From: Sphingomonas hengshuiensis
GTDB taxonomy: Bacteria > Pseudomonadota > Alphaproteobacteria > Sphingomonadales > Sphingomonadaceae
Reading direction: 5' to 3'
Assembly (NCBI RefSeq): GCF_000935025.1
Contig: NZ_CP010836.1
Location: 5,007,001-5,071,000, forward strand
Length of the DNA stretch: 64,000 bases
The notes beneath the pieces are model-generated. The model was not told where the DNA came from. It worked only from the letters and a program-made list of their open reading frames with translations, and ran no database searches. Each line of letters begins with the position of its first letter. Position 1 is the stretch's first letter. A program made the translations under genes and the position numbers. Shown here in pieces: positions 45,549 through 54,245 of the stretch.

Positions 45549-46274
45549 TTAGCGGCGGGTCAGTTCGACGAGTTCGTACCAGGTCTGCATATATCCCCCG
45601 ACACCGCCTTGGACGAAGATCGCGTCTTCGTCGGCCGTCACCCACACATCATATTCGGGGTGCGCGCCGTTGGAGGTCGCCATGCCCGCGTTCTCGTCGC
45701 TGTAGCGGTAGCGATAGCAGTCAAAGGTCCCAGCCTGCACCGTGACGGTTTCCTCGCCGACATAGGCAAGCTGGATATTGGCTTCCGCGATCAGCGGCGG
45801 AGTTGCACCGCGGTGGTCCGGGGAGGGCACGAATACGCGGAATTCCCGGCGGTGCGGCCCGCGAGACCGATCGACCTTCTTCGTGATATAGGCATCGCCC
45901 GCGATCGGGTGGGTGCCGAAACCGTCATAGGCTCCGACGATCGGCACGCGCTGCGACACGCGGCCGATCGATGGCCCATAGCTTTCGCATTCGATCGCAT
46001 CCTCGGTCATGCGGATCCAGCCGGAACCCATGAATTGATCGCCGACCGTCAGGCGGACGAAACAGTCCATCGGCATGTCGTTTTCATCGAGGCTATAGGT
46101 GATGTCGCGAAGTACGGTGGGATCCGGCTCCTCGATTTCGCAGATCGCGCGCAGCGTGCGTTTGCCGTCTTCGTGGCTGGTGAAGGTGAAATACTCGCGG
46201 CCGCGCTCCTGCCCTTCGCGTCCCGGCTTTTTCGACGTGTACAGAATCTTCCCGCTAATGGTCTTATGCTTCAT
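45549..46274 (-). CDS. 241-aa protein of unknown function
   Basis: A soluble, beta-rich protein. The first half has YFTFTSHEDGKRTLRAICEIEEPDPTVLRDITYSLDEND; the second has TVQAGTFDCYRYRYSDENAG and PEYDVWVTADEDAIFVQGG, reminiscent of DUF3108-like lipid/ligand-handling beta barrels, but I cannot assign it. No signal peptide. It overlaps the VOC gene upstream by 11 bases and ends the CoA-transferase transcript, so it probably serves the same pathway. Confidence 0.72.
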   Translation of the reverse strand: MKHKTISGKILYTSKKPGREGQERGREYFTFTSHEDGKRTLRAICEIEEPDPTVLRDITYSLDENDMPMDCFVRLTVGDQFMGSGWIRMTEDAIECESYGPSIGRVSQRVPIVGAYDGFGTHPIAGDAYITKKVDRSRGPHRREFRVFVPSPDHRGATPPLIAEANIQLAYVGEETVTVQAGTFDCYRYRYSDENAGMATSNGAHPEYDVWVTADEDAIFVQGGVGGYMQTWYELVELTRR

Positions 46275-47193
46275 GCTGGGTCTCCGTTCCTGCTGGCTGA
46301 CTGAACTGGCACGGGCGCTCGATAACCTCGAGCAATGCCCCCTCCGGGGTTAGAAGCACGCCGACGCGCTGGCCGGCATAGAGCGGTCCGTCGCGGACGA
46401 CGGGAGGAGAGGTCCAATGCCCCTCCAGGCGTTGCATGTCGGGATGCTCGATGGTGCAGATGGCGACGCCGGGGGGAAGGGCGCCGGGATGGCAGGGACG
46501 AACCGTTGCGCCTTCGGGATATTGATCGAATTCGAGGAAGGTCTCTCCCTTCCACTTCACGCCGATCAGCGCATGCTTGTCGTCTGCCGGAAGGTTGAAC
46601 GCGAGCGAGATCATCGAATAGCGAATGGCCACGGGATCGGTGATCTCGAGACCCAGAACCGCCTCTGCCCATAAGGCGGTCTTTCGCAGATCCGGACAGG
46701 CCAGCACGATGATGAAGGGCCGATCGATCAAGGTGGTGGGCGAAGGCAGGCCGTTCAGCGCGCCGTCGACCAATATCTCCGTCAGGTAGACGGTTTCCTG
46801 GTCGGCACCGCGAACCTGCATGGGCTGAACGGTCGGGAAACCGTCCAGCGGCTTGGGCGGCCCGATGACCTCGAAAGGCGATTCGAGCATCCGATCGTTC
46901 ACCTTCATCACGTCGGTGACGCACAGCTCAATCGCGGCCCAGCCAAAGGTGCGGATCGGCAGATAGCCGGGGACCTCGTCCCCCTCGACGAAGCGCAGAA
47001 ATACACTGTCTCCCGACGCCGGCGCCATAATCGCATAGCGACGCCCCGCGCTCGCAGGCGCGAGCCAGGCCGCCGCGAGGTCGTCCGAGAGCACCCCCTG
47101 ATCGACCAGGCAATAGTCCATCCAGCGCGAAAAGCGCTCGGTTGCGTCGGTAATATTCGCCACAACATGCGTTGCGCATTTGAGAAGCGTCAC
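46264..47193 (-). CDS. VOC-superfamily (glyoxalase/dioxygenase-fold) protein, two modules
   Basis: 309 residues from a GTG preceded by GGGAGA. Two beta-alpha-beta modules are suggested: HVVANITDATERFSRWMDYCLVDQGV with FGWAAIELCVTDVMKVNDRMLESPFEVIGPP, and RPFIIVLACPDLRKTALWAEAVLGLEITDPV with GVAICTIEHPDMQRLEGHW. Few obvious metal ligands. VOC proteins include dioxygenases, lyases and epimerases such as methylmalonyl-CoA epimerase, so an epimerase or lyase role is possible. It follows the LeuD-like gene on the minus strand. Confidence 0.68.
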   Translation of the reverse strand: MTLLKCATHVVANITDATERFSRWMDYCLVDQGVLSDDLAAAWLAPASAGRRYAIMAPASGDSVFLRFVEGDEVPGYLPIRTFGWAAIELCVTDVMKVNDRMLESPFEVIGPPKPLDGFPTVQPMQVRGADQETVYLTEILVDGALNGLPSPTTLIDRPFIIVLACPDLRKTALWAEAVLGLEITDPVAIRYSMISLAFNLPADDKHALIGVKWKGETFLEFDQYPEGATVRPCHPGALPPGVAICTIEHPDMQRLEGHWTSPPVVRDGPLYAGQRVGVLLTPEGALLEVIERPCQFSQPAGTETQHEA

Positions 47194-47249
47194 CGGCAAT
47201 TCTCCCTTGCCCTGCGCGCGCAGGGGACTTTTGCAAAGATGCGGGGGTT

Positions 47250-47873
47250 TCACGGGCAGGCCCGCCGCCCGGACAGATAGACCCAGGGCCGCACCATCGC
47301 GTCCGATTGCCGGAATGCCGCGATATCGCCCTGGTGCTTCAACGTCAGTTCGATCGCGTCCAGCCCCTCCATCAGCATCATCCGCGGCTCGTCCTCGAGC
47401 GAGAAGGACCAGCTTTCGCCGGCAGCGGAAATGGCCATGTCTTCGAGGCTGACCCGGATCGCTTCGCCAGCGTCGGCATGGGCCGCTAGCCCCTTGATAT
47501 CGCTTTCGGGCAAAATCACCGGCGCAACGCCGTTGCGGATGCAGTTGGCGTGAAAGATGGGACTGAACGACGGTGCGACAATCACGCGGAAGCCATATTC
47601 GGCGAGCGCCCAGACCGCATGTTCGCGGCTTGACCCGCATCCGAAATTCGATCCGACGATCAGGATTTCGGCGGCGCGGAACTGCGGCTGGTTGAGGACG
47701 AAATCCGGATTGGGCGTTCGTCCCTCGATATAGCGCCAGCCCGCGAACAACCCGTCGGAAAGGCCGGTCTTGGACACGGTCCGCATTTCCCGTGAGGGGA
47801 TGATGATATCGGTGTCGATATTTTCCCGCAGCAATGGCGCGGCCTGCGACGTGATGCAGAGGAGTGGTTTCAT
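47250..47873 (-). CDS. LeuD-like hydro-lyase small subunit (pair 1)
   Basis: 207 residues, aconitase swivel domain. ENIDTDIIIPSREMRTVSKTGLSDGLFAGWRYIEG and [43 protein letters not shown] are the conserved parts. It pairs with the LeuC-like gene just upstream (ATGA overlap). True leucine-pathway isomerase is unlikely in this context; a dicarboxylate hydratase of the maleate/dimethylmaleate or homoaconitate type is more plausible. Confidence 0.88.
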   Translation of the reverse strand: MKPLLCITSQAAPLLRENIDTDIIIPSREMRTVSKTGLSDGLFAGWRYIEGRTPNPDFVLNQPQFRAAEILIVGSNFGCGSSREHAVWALAEYGFRVIVAPSFSPIFHANCIRNGVAPVILPESDIKGLAAHADAGEAIRVSLEDMAISAAGESWSFSLEDEPRMMLMEGLDAIELTLKHQGDIAAFRQSDAMVRPWVYLSGRRACP

Positions 47874-49321
47874 GGCAATATCTCAAGCAGGCGCGGGTCG
47901 GCGATATGCCCCGCGACGGCCGACGCCGCGACGGTTTCGGGCGATGCGATATGCGTGCGCGTGCCCGGCCCCTGACGACTCTCGAAATTGCGGTTGGTGG
48001 AGCTGACGACCCGTTGTCTTGCGCCAAAGCTCTCGCCGCCGGCGAAGAAACACATCGAGCATCCGGCCTCGCGCCATTCGAAGCCGGCATCGATGAAGAT
48101 CCGGTCGAGCCCTTCCGCTTCGGCGGCGCGCTTGACCTGGGTGGAGCCGGGAACGCAGATCGCCTTTACCCCCACCGCCACGCGACGTCCCTTCAGGAGC
48201 GCAGCGGCGCGGCGCAGGTCGGATATTCGACTGTTGGTGCAGGAGCCGATGAACGCCGCGTCGATGGCCAGCGTGGTGAGGTCGCTTCCCGGCGTTACGC
48301 CCATATAGGCGATGGCGTTGTCATAGGCGGTCCGGCTGTCGTCGGGTCCCAACGCAGTGATGGCGGGTACGCGCGTATCGATCGGTATCGCCTGTTGCGG
48401 GCTTGTACCCCAGGTGATCATCGGCACGACGTCGCCGGCGTCGAAGCGATGTTCGGCGGCAAAGGTCGCGCTCTCGTCGGTGGCCAGCGTGCGCCACAGG
48501 GCCAATGCGTCATCCCATAGCGCGCCGCGCGGCGCATAGGCGCGTCCCGCCAGATAGTCGAAGCTGGTGTCGTCGGGCGCGATGATCGCGCTGAACGCCG
48601 CGAGTTCGGTCGCCATGTTGCACAGCGTCATGCGGGCTTCCATGTCCATCTTCCGGACGGCGCTGCCTGTGAATTCGATGATATGTCCCTTGGCTCCGCC
48701 CGACCCCAGGTGCCGGATGATGTGCAGCGCCACATCCTTCGCGCCGATCCCTGTCGACAGGACGCCATCGATCGTGATCCGCATGTCGAGCGGGCGCGCG
48801 ACGCGAACCGCCATCGTTGCCAGCGCGTGTTCGGCTTCGGTCGATCCGATCCCCCAGGCGAGCGCCCCGAACGCGCCTTGGGTGCATGTATGGCTGTCGG
48901 GGCAGACGAGGCTTAGTCCGGGGAGGACGATGGCTTGTTCGGGCGAAATGACATGGACGATACCCTGTCCGGGGTCGTTCAGGTCGAAGAGGGTGATTCC
49001 GTGTCTGCGGGCGCCGTCGCGCGTGGCTTCGAGAAATGCCCTGCCTGTGGGCATCAACGTATCATCCGTGCGCCCCGGAAACGTGTCGACGATGTGATCC
49101 ATCGTCGCGAATACCTGCGCCGGGGCAGCGACACGCCGGCCGGCTTCGTCGAGGCTCTTGAGCGCTACGCCGCCGGTGCGTTCATGCAGCAGGATGCGAT
49201 CGATCGCCAACAGGTCGATATGGCCTCCCAAGGGCCGGATGACATGCTGATCCCAGATCTTGCCCGCAAGCGTCCGCGCTTCGTGCAGGGCGGTGCCGTG
49301 GCGTTCGACCGCCAGAGTCAT
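47870..49321 (-). CDS. LeuC-like hydro-lyase large subunit (pair 1)
   Basis: 483 residues, aconitase family. Fe-S cluster cysteines occur in GSCTNSR and in GCSMC. Other landmarks are PDSHTCTQGAFGALAWGIGSTEAEHALAT and SSTNRNFESRQGPGTRTHIASPETVAASAVAG. It dehydrates or hydrates a dicarboxylate or tricarboxylate together with the LeuD-like partner. In the same operon as a CoA-transferase. A second, quite different pair lies at 54.2 to 56.2 kb, so two distinct substrates or stereo-isomers are likely. Confidence 0.9.
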   Translation of the reverse strand: MTLAVERHGTALHEARTLAGKIWDQHVIRPLGGHIDLLAIDRILLHERTGGVALKSLDEAGRRVAAPAQVFATMDHIVDTFPGRTDDTLMPTGRAFLEATRDGARRHGITLFDLNDPGQGIVHVISPEQAIVLPGLSLVCPDSHTCTQGAFGALAWGIGSTEAEHALATMAVRVARPLDMRITIDGVLSTGIGAKDVALHIIRHLGSGGAKGHIIEFTGSAVRKMDMEARMTLCNMATELAAFSAIIAPDDTSFDYLAGRAYAPRGALWDDALALWRTLATDESATFAAEHRFDAGDVVPMITWGTSPQQAIPIDTRVPAITALGPDDSRTAYDNAIAYMGVTPGSDLTTLAIDAAFIGSCTNSRISDLRRAAALLKGRRVAVGVKAICVPGSTQVKRAAEAEGLDRIFIDAGFEWREAGCSMCFFAGGESFGARQRVVSSTNRNFESRQGPGTRTHIASPETVAASAVAGHIADPRLLEILP

Positions 49322-49387
49322 AGGCGACCGTCCGGCGCGCGCAGGCGCGCGATCCTGGACTCTGTTTCAGTGAAGCTGAAACAGGGC

Positions 49388-49465
49388 GGCACCGGCCCGC
49401 TCCCCCGCCCGGCCACCCCTAGAATAATGTCGTCGGGTGGCCGGGCGGGGGAGCGGGCCGGTGCC
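49388..49465. repeat. Perfect 31-bp inverted repeat between LeuC-like and CoA-transferase genes
   Basis: Arms 49388 to 49418 and 49435 to 49465 are exact reverse complements with a 16-base spacer; each contains CCGCTCCCCCGCCCGG or its complement. Shorter TTTCAG/CTGAAA hairpins flank it on both sides. It resembles the other palindromic elements of the window and sits inside a predicted operon, where it would form a strong RNA stem. Confidence 0.85.
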
Positions 49466-49489
49466 GATTCAGCGAAGCTGAAAACGAGT

Positions 49490-50719
49490 CTAGGCGGCAT
49501 CGCGGACGTCCACGCCGCCGACGATGCCCTGGTCCAACAGGTTCCTGATCTCCTCGGCGCGGACGCCGATCTCGTTCAGGATCGCCACGCCATCGGCGCC
49601 CGCAAGCGGAAGGTCGCGATAAATGGCGGGAAGCCTGCCATCGATTTCGACCGGCAGCGCCGGCAGGCGAATGGGTTTGCCCGTGTCGAGCGTGAGGTCG
49701 ACCAGGCCGCCATTGCTGTTGAGATGCGGGTCGTCGAACAGATCTTCCGGACGGGCGATGGGGGCGAAGGCGACGCCGGCGGCTTCGAGTTGTTGCACCA
49801 GCGCGGCGCGCGTCATGGAGGCAAATAATGTCCGCACTGTCGGCAGGATACGGTCGCGCGCCTGCACGCGCGCAGCGTTGGTCGCAAATTCGGGATCGCT
49901 GCCGATCGGCCCGAGATCGAACATGTTCGTGAACGCCGCCCATTGGCCATCGCTGACGACGCCGACGAATATCTGCTCGCCGGGCGTAGCGGTTTCGAAC
50001 AGGTCGTAGATCGCCCATGCTGAAATCCGTTCGGGCATCGGCCGCGCGGCCGCCCCGGTGACGGCCAGTTGCGCCATATGCTGCCCGACGATGAACGCCG
50101 TGGTTTCGAAAAGCGACGATCGGACCTGCGCCCCCGCACCGGTCTTCACGCGCTGATGCAGCGCCGCGAGGATGCCGATCACGCCGAACATTCCCCCAGC
50201 AATGTCGATAACCGACGATCCCGCGCGGAGCGGCCGCCCCGACGGGCCGGTCATATAGGCAAGCCCGCCCATCATCTGGGCGACTTCATCGAGCGCGGTG
50301 CGATTTTCATAGGGGCCGGCGAGGAAGCCCTTGGCGGCGTAGTAGATGAGCCCCGGATTGGTTTCGCGAACGCGCTCCGGCCCCAGGCCAAGCTTTTCCA
50401 GCGCGCCGGGTCGGAAATTCTCGACCAGCACATCCGCCGAGTCGACGAGTTTGCGGGCGACGGCGATGCCGGATTCCGATTTGAGATCGATGGCGATGCT
50501 ACGCTTGTTGCGGTTGAACATGGGGAAATAGCCCGCGCCCGAGCCAAGCAGGCGACGGGTATGGTCGCCACCAAGCGGTTCGACCTTGATCACGTCCGCG
50601 CCAAGATCGGCTAGAATGACTCCGGCGGACGGCCCCATCACCATATGGCTGAACTCGATCACCCGAATTCCCGCCAACGGCAAATATCCCCTGCTTTCGT
50701 CCAATCTATCCTCCGCCAC
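49490..50719 (-). CDS. CaiB/BaiF family CoA-transferase
   Basis: 409 residues, family III CoA-transferase. LPLAGIRVIEFSHMVMGPSAGVILADLGADVIKVEP is the N-terminal signature and SGRPLRAGSSVIDIAGGMFG holds the catalytic aspartate. FNRNKRSIAIDLKSESG is typical. It moves CoA from a donor such as succinyl-CoA to an organic acid. GTG at 50719 gives the longest form; a TTG five codons in has a better ribosome site (GGAGG). It diverges from the HMG-CoA-lyase-like gene, so activation followed by cleavage is a natural pairing. Confidence 0.92.
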   Translation of the reverse strand: MAEDRLDESRGYLPLAGIRVIEFSHMVMGPSAGVILADLGADVIKVEPLGGDHTRRLLGSGAGYFPMFNRNKRSIAIDLKSESGIAVARKLVDSADVLVENFRPGALEKLGLGPERVRETNPGLIYYAAKGFLAGPYENRTALDEVAQMMGGLAYMTGPSGRPLRAGSSVIDIAGGMFGVIGILAALHQRVKTGAGAQVRSSLFETTAFIVGQHMAQLAVTGAAARPMPERISAWAIYDLFETATPGEQIFVGVVSDGQWAAFTNMFDLGPIGSDPEFATNAARVQARDRILPTVRTLFASMTRAALVQQLEAAGVAFAPIARPEDLFDDPHLNSNGGLVDLTLDTGKPIRLPALPVEIDGRLPAIYRDLPLAGADGVAILNEIGVRAEEIRNLLDQGIVGGVDVRDAA

Positions 50720-50783
50720 TCTCGACTTCTTGCGATCATTTGATATATGAGTAAGCCAATTGGATCAAGGCAGGTGTGAAAAA

Positions 50784-51731
50784 ATGGACGTACTGATCAG
50801 CGAGGTGGGGCCGCGCGACGGGTTGCAGAGCATCGCTCCCATCATGCTGAAAGAAGACAAGATGCTTTGGATAAGGCGCGCTGCCGCTGCGGGCGTGCGG
50901 GAGATTGAGGTTGGCAGCTTCGTGCCTGCCAAGCTGTTGCCCCAGCTCGCCGATACCGCCGAAATTGTTACAGGTGCAATTGAAATCCCGGGCCTCACCG
51001 TTGCCGCGCTCGTCCCCAACGCGCGCGGTGCCGCCGACGCGATCGCGGCGGGCGCCCACAAGATCACCTTGCCGCTTTCGTGCAGCGAGTCGCACAGCCT
51101 GGCGAACCTGCGCCGCACCCATGCACAGGTCCTGGAAGAGGCGAGGGCGATTGCCGGGATGATCAGGGCATTGCCCAAGGAGCGCCGCCCGCATTTCGAG
51201 GGCAGTCTTTCGACGGCTTTCGGTTGTACGATCGAAGGTCGCGTGCCCGAAGCGCAGGTTGCGGGGCTGGCCGAGGCGCTGATGGCGGCGGGCTGCGACG
51301 AGGTGGGGCTGGCCGACACCACCGGCTATGCGAACCCCGTTGCAGTTCGCAACATGATCGCCATCCTGTGGAGCGCGGTCGGCAAGGACGCGCTGACCGG
51401 CATCCATCTGCACAACACGCGCGGCCTTGGCCTCGCCAATGCGCTCGCGGCGTTCGATGCCGGGCTAACGACGTTCGACAGTTCGCTGGGAGGGTTGGGC
51501 GGGTGCCCGTTCGCGCCGGGCGCGAGCGGCAACATCGTGACCGAAGACCTGGTCTTCATGTTCGAGGCGATGGGTGTCCGTACCGGAATCGATCTCGATG
51601 CGCTGTTTGCGATACGCGAGATCGTGGCAAATGCCGTCGGCGGCGAGCCGCTTTATGGTTTCGCGCCGGAGGCCGGCCTCCCCAAGGGATTTGTTCAGGC
51701 GACACAAGCGAAGAAGGACGTTCACGCATGA
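50784..51731 (+). CDS. HMG-CoA lyase-like aldol-type CoA-ester lyase
   Basis: 315 residues, DRE-TIM barrel. EVGPRDGLQ gives the metal/catalytic Asp-Arg, ADTTGYANP and GIHLHNTRGLGLANALAAFDAG give metal ligand histidines, and GGLGGCPFAPGASGNIVTEDLVFM contains the catalytic-loop cysteine of the family. It likely cleaves a 3-hydroxyacyl-CoA (HMG-CoA or a citramalyl/dimethylmalyl-type CoA ester) to acetyl- or propionyl-CoA plus a ketone or oxo acid. First gene of a six-gene plus-strand operon. Confidence 0.9.
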   Translation: MDVLISEVGPRDGLQSIAPIMLKEDKMLWIRRAAAAGVREIEVGSFVPAKLLPQLADTAEIVTGAIEIPGLTVAALVPNARGAADAIAAGAHKITLPLSCSESHSLANLRRTHAQVLEEARAIAGMIRALPKERRPHFEGSLSTAFGCTIEGRVPEAQVAGLAEALMAAGCDEVGLADTTGYANPVAVRNMIAILWSAVGKDALTGIHLHNTRGLGLANALAAFDAGLTTFDSSLGGLGGCPFAPGASGNIVTEDLVFMFEAMGVRTGIDLDALFAIREIVANAVGGEPLYGFAPEAGLPKGFVQATQAKKDVHA

Positions 51732-52408
51732 CCATCATTGGGACCAAAATGGTATCCGACGGGCGCACGGCGCGCGATATCTTCGAGGAGCTCAGGGCGT
51801 CGCCGGTTCGCGCGAAATTCGGGTTCGGCGAAAAGCTGGCGATCGTGAACGTCGATTTCCAGACGGCCTATACAAGGATCGACGAATTCAAAACCGCTTA
51901 TGAAACCGATCCCCGGCAGATCGAACATACAAACCGGATTTCCGACCTGGCGCGGGCAAAGGGCATGCCGGTGATCTGGACTCGCGTCGGCTATGCTCCG
52001 GACGGTTCCGACGCCGGCGTCTGGGGCACGCGCAGCGACACCGAGGATTCGCTCCAGAACGTCAAGATCGGCAGCCGCCGGCACGAATTCGACGAGCGGT
52101 GCCGGGTCGATCCCTCCGATACCGTCTATACCAAGCGCATGGCTTCGGCCTTTTTCGAAACGCCGCTGCACAGCCTGCTTGTCTGGCACAAGGTGGACAC
52201 GGTGGTGGTGACGGGTGGCAGTACCTCGGGCTGCGTGCGCGCGACGGCGGTGGATTCGCTGTCGCGCGGGTATCGCACCATCGTTCCGATCGAAACCTGC
52301 GCCGACAAGCATGAGAGCTTTCACTACGCCAATTTGACCGACCTGCTGATCAAATATGCCGATGTCGAGCCGGTTCAGACGGTCGTCGACTGGCTGGAGG
52401 CGCGCTGA
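51728..52408 (+). CDS. Isochorismatase-family cysteine hydrolase (amidase)
   Basis: 226 residues. The Asp-Lys-Cys triad is visible: Asp43 in IVNVDFQTAYT, Lys136 in DTVYTKRMASAFFETPL, and Cys169 in VVTGGSTSGCVRATAVD. This branch includes N-carbamoylsarcosine amidase and maleamate amidohydrolase, which cut a terminal amide or carbamoyl group. Next to two cyclic-amidohydrolase-like genes, a half-amide hydrolase role is the best guess. ATGA overlap with the lyase; TGATG with the next gene. Confidence 0.88.
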   Translation: MTIIGTKMVSDGRTARDIFEELRASPVRAKFGFGEKLAIVNVDFQTAYTRIDEFKTAYETDPRQIEHTNRISDLARAKGMPVIWTRVGYAPDGSDAGVWGTRSDTEDSLQNVKIGSRRHEFDERCRVDPSDTVYTKRMASAFFETPLHSLLVWHKVDTVVVTGGSTSGCVRATAVDSLSRGYRTIVPIETCADKHESFHYANLTDLLIKYADVEPVQTVVDWLEAR

Positions 52409-53310
52409 TGCGGGAAGGCGAAGCTGATCCCGGTCTGTATGACTATGCGCCGTACCGCAACCGTCCGCGCATCGAGTGGCCGGACGGGAAAACGGTCGCG
52501 GTCTGGGTGTCGCCCAACCTGGAATATTATGAGTTCGATCCGCCCGCCAATCCCCACCGCAAGAGCTGGGCAAAGCCGCATCCCGACGTCGTCGGATACG
52601 CCCACCGCGACTATGCCAACCGGGTAGGACATTGGCGCATGGCGGACATGATGGAGCGCCACGGGTTCAAGGGATCGGTCTCGCTTTCGGTGGCGCTGTG
52701 CCAGCACGTTCCCGAAGTGGTCGAGAACGCCAATGCGCTGGGCTGGGAGTTCTTCAGCCACGGCATTTACAACACCCGCTACAGCTATGGCATGGACGAG
52801 GCGCAGGAGCGCGCGATCATCGAGGATTCGATCCGCACCGTGCGCGAGGCGACGGGGCAGACGATCCGCGGCTGGCTAGCTCCGGCGCTGACCCACACGC
52901 CGCGCACGCTGGACCTGATTGCCGAATATGGCCTCACCTACACCTGCGACCTGTATCATGACGATCAGCCGATGCCGGTTTCGGTGCGGTCGGGCCGCCT
53001 GATCTCGATGCCGTATAGCCTTGAGGTCAACGACCATTATGGCTTCTTCGTCTATAATATGAGCCCCCGCGAATATGCCGACACGCTCATTCGCCAATAT
53101 CAGCGTCTGGCCGCCGAAGGCGCGGCGTCGGGGACGGTGATGTGCATCCCGCTTCACTCCTACCTGATCGGCCAACCGCATCGCATCGGAGCGTTCGAGG
53201 AAGTGCTCAAGCATATCGCCGCCGACGGCCGGGCGTGGATCACGCGCAGCGGGGACATCGCCGCGCATTATCTGGCCCACCAGACCGGAAACGGGGGAGT
53301 ACAGGCATGA
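52408..53310 (+). CDS. Polysaccharide deacetylase-fold hydrolase, PuuE-like (copy 1)
   Basis: 300 residues, NodB-type beta/alpha barrel. TVAVWVSPNLEYYEFDPPA, HRDYANRVGHWRMADMMERHGFKGSVSLSV, NALGWEFFSHGIYNTR and GWLAPALTHTPRTLDLIAEYG are close to the PuuE allantoinase/cyclic imidase branch rather than to chitin deacetylases. No signal peptide, so it is cytoplasmic. It probably opens a cyclic ureide or imide, or deformylates. It is followed by a second, divergent copy. Confidence 0.85.
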   Translation: MREGEADPGLYDYAPYRNRPRIEWPDGKTVAVWVSPNLEYYEFDPPANPHRKSWAKPHPDVVGYAHRDYANRVGHWRMADMMERHGFKGSVSLSVALCQHVPEVVENANALGWEFFSHGIYNTRYSYGMDEAQERAIIEDSIRTVREATGQTIRGWLAPALTHTPRTLDLIAEYGLTYTCDLYHDDQPMPVSVRSGRLISMPYSLEVNDHYGFFVYNMSPREYADTLIRQYQRLAAEGAASGTVMCIPLHSYLIGQPHRIGAFEEVLKHIAADGRAWITRSGDIAAHYLAHQTGNGGVQA

Positions 53311-54230
53311 CGCTAGATCCCGCCTATCTCGACTATCCGGCGCGCCGCCGCGGGATGGATCATGATCTTTACCCCTGGTCCAATCTCTTTGAACGCAAGC
53401 CGCTGCGCTGGTCGAACGGCAAACTGGTCCTTAGCTGGTTCGTTGTGGACCTTGAATGGTTTCCGATCCTGCCAAAGGATCAGCCGTTTCGTGCGCCGGG
53501 CCATATGCAGACCGCCTATCCCGATTATCGGCATTATACGTCGCGCGATTATGGCAATCGGGTCGGCATCTATCGCCTGCTCGATGCGTTCCGAAAAGTG
53601 GGGGCCAAGGTCTCGGTGGCCACCAATGCCGCAATCGCGGAGCGCTATCCCGTCTTGATCCAGGATATCGCCGCCGACGGGCATGAGATCATCGCGCATT
53701 CCACCGATATGAACGGCACGATCGCGACCGGGATCGGCGAGGATGCGGAGCGCGCATTGATCGCCGCCAGCCTTGATCGCCTGGAGCAGGCGACCGGGAC
53801 GCGGCCCCGGGGCTGGCTTTCGATCGCGCGTTCGCAGTCGTTCGACACGCCGCACCTGCTCGCCGAGGCCGGGCTGGAATATATGTGCGACTGGGTGAAC
53901 GACGACCTGCCCTATCGGATGGCGACCGGGGCGGGGCCGATACTGAACCTGCCGCTCAATCACGAGCTTTCGGATCGACAGATATTGACCACGCAACAGC
54001 AATCGATGCTGTCTTATTGCGAGCAGATCCAGGACGCCTATGCGTGGCTCGCTGCCGAAGCGAGGGTGCATGGCGGTCGTCTGCTTCCGCTCAATATTAC
54101 GCCCTATATCGTCGGCCTGCCTTATCGCATGGACGCGTTCGAAGCGTTGCTGGCGTGGCTTGCCAACCAGCCTGACCATGGTTTCGCGCGGGGCGACGCG
54201 ATCGCCGCCGACGTGTCGGCGCAGCTCTGA
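53307..54230 (+). CDS. Polysaccharide deacetylase-fold hydrolase, PuuE-like (copy 2)
   Basis: 307 residues. It shares the layout of copy 1 (SRDYGNRVGIYRLLDAFRKVGAKVSVATN, DGHEIIAHSTDMNGT, RPRGWLSIARSQSFDTPHLLAEAGLEYMCDWVNDD) but differs at several active-site positions; for example the HGIYN-type segment becomes HSTDMN. The two may form a heteromer or act on successive ring compounds. ATGA overlap with copy 1. Confidence 0.83.
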   Translation: MTLDPAYLDYPARRRGMDHDLYPWSNLFERKPLRWSNGKLVLSWFVVDLEWFPILPKDQPFRAPGHMQTAYPDYRHYTSRDYGNRVGIYRLLDAFRKVGAKVSVATNAAIAERYPVLIQDIAADGHEIIAHSTDMNGTIATGIGEDAERALIAASLDRLEQATGTRPRGWLSIARSQSFDTPHLLAEAGLEYMCDWVNDDLPYRMATGAGPILNLPLNHELSDRQILTTQQQSMLSYCEQIQDAYAWLAAEARVHGGRLLPLNITPYIVGLPYRMDAFEALLAWLANQPDHGFARGDAIAADVSAQL

Positions 54231-54245
54231 CAGGGGGGGCGATCG

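Noticed and set aside
47250..49321. Leucine biosynthesis leuCD
   Set aside because: No leuA or leuB nearby, a second LeuCD-like pair is present in the same cluster, and neighbours are CoA-transferase, lyase and amidohydrolases.
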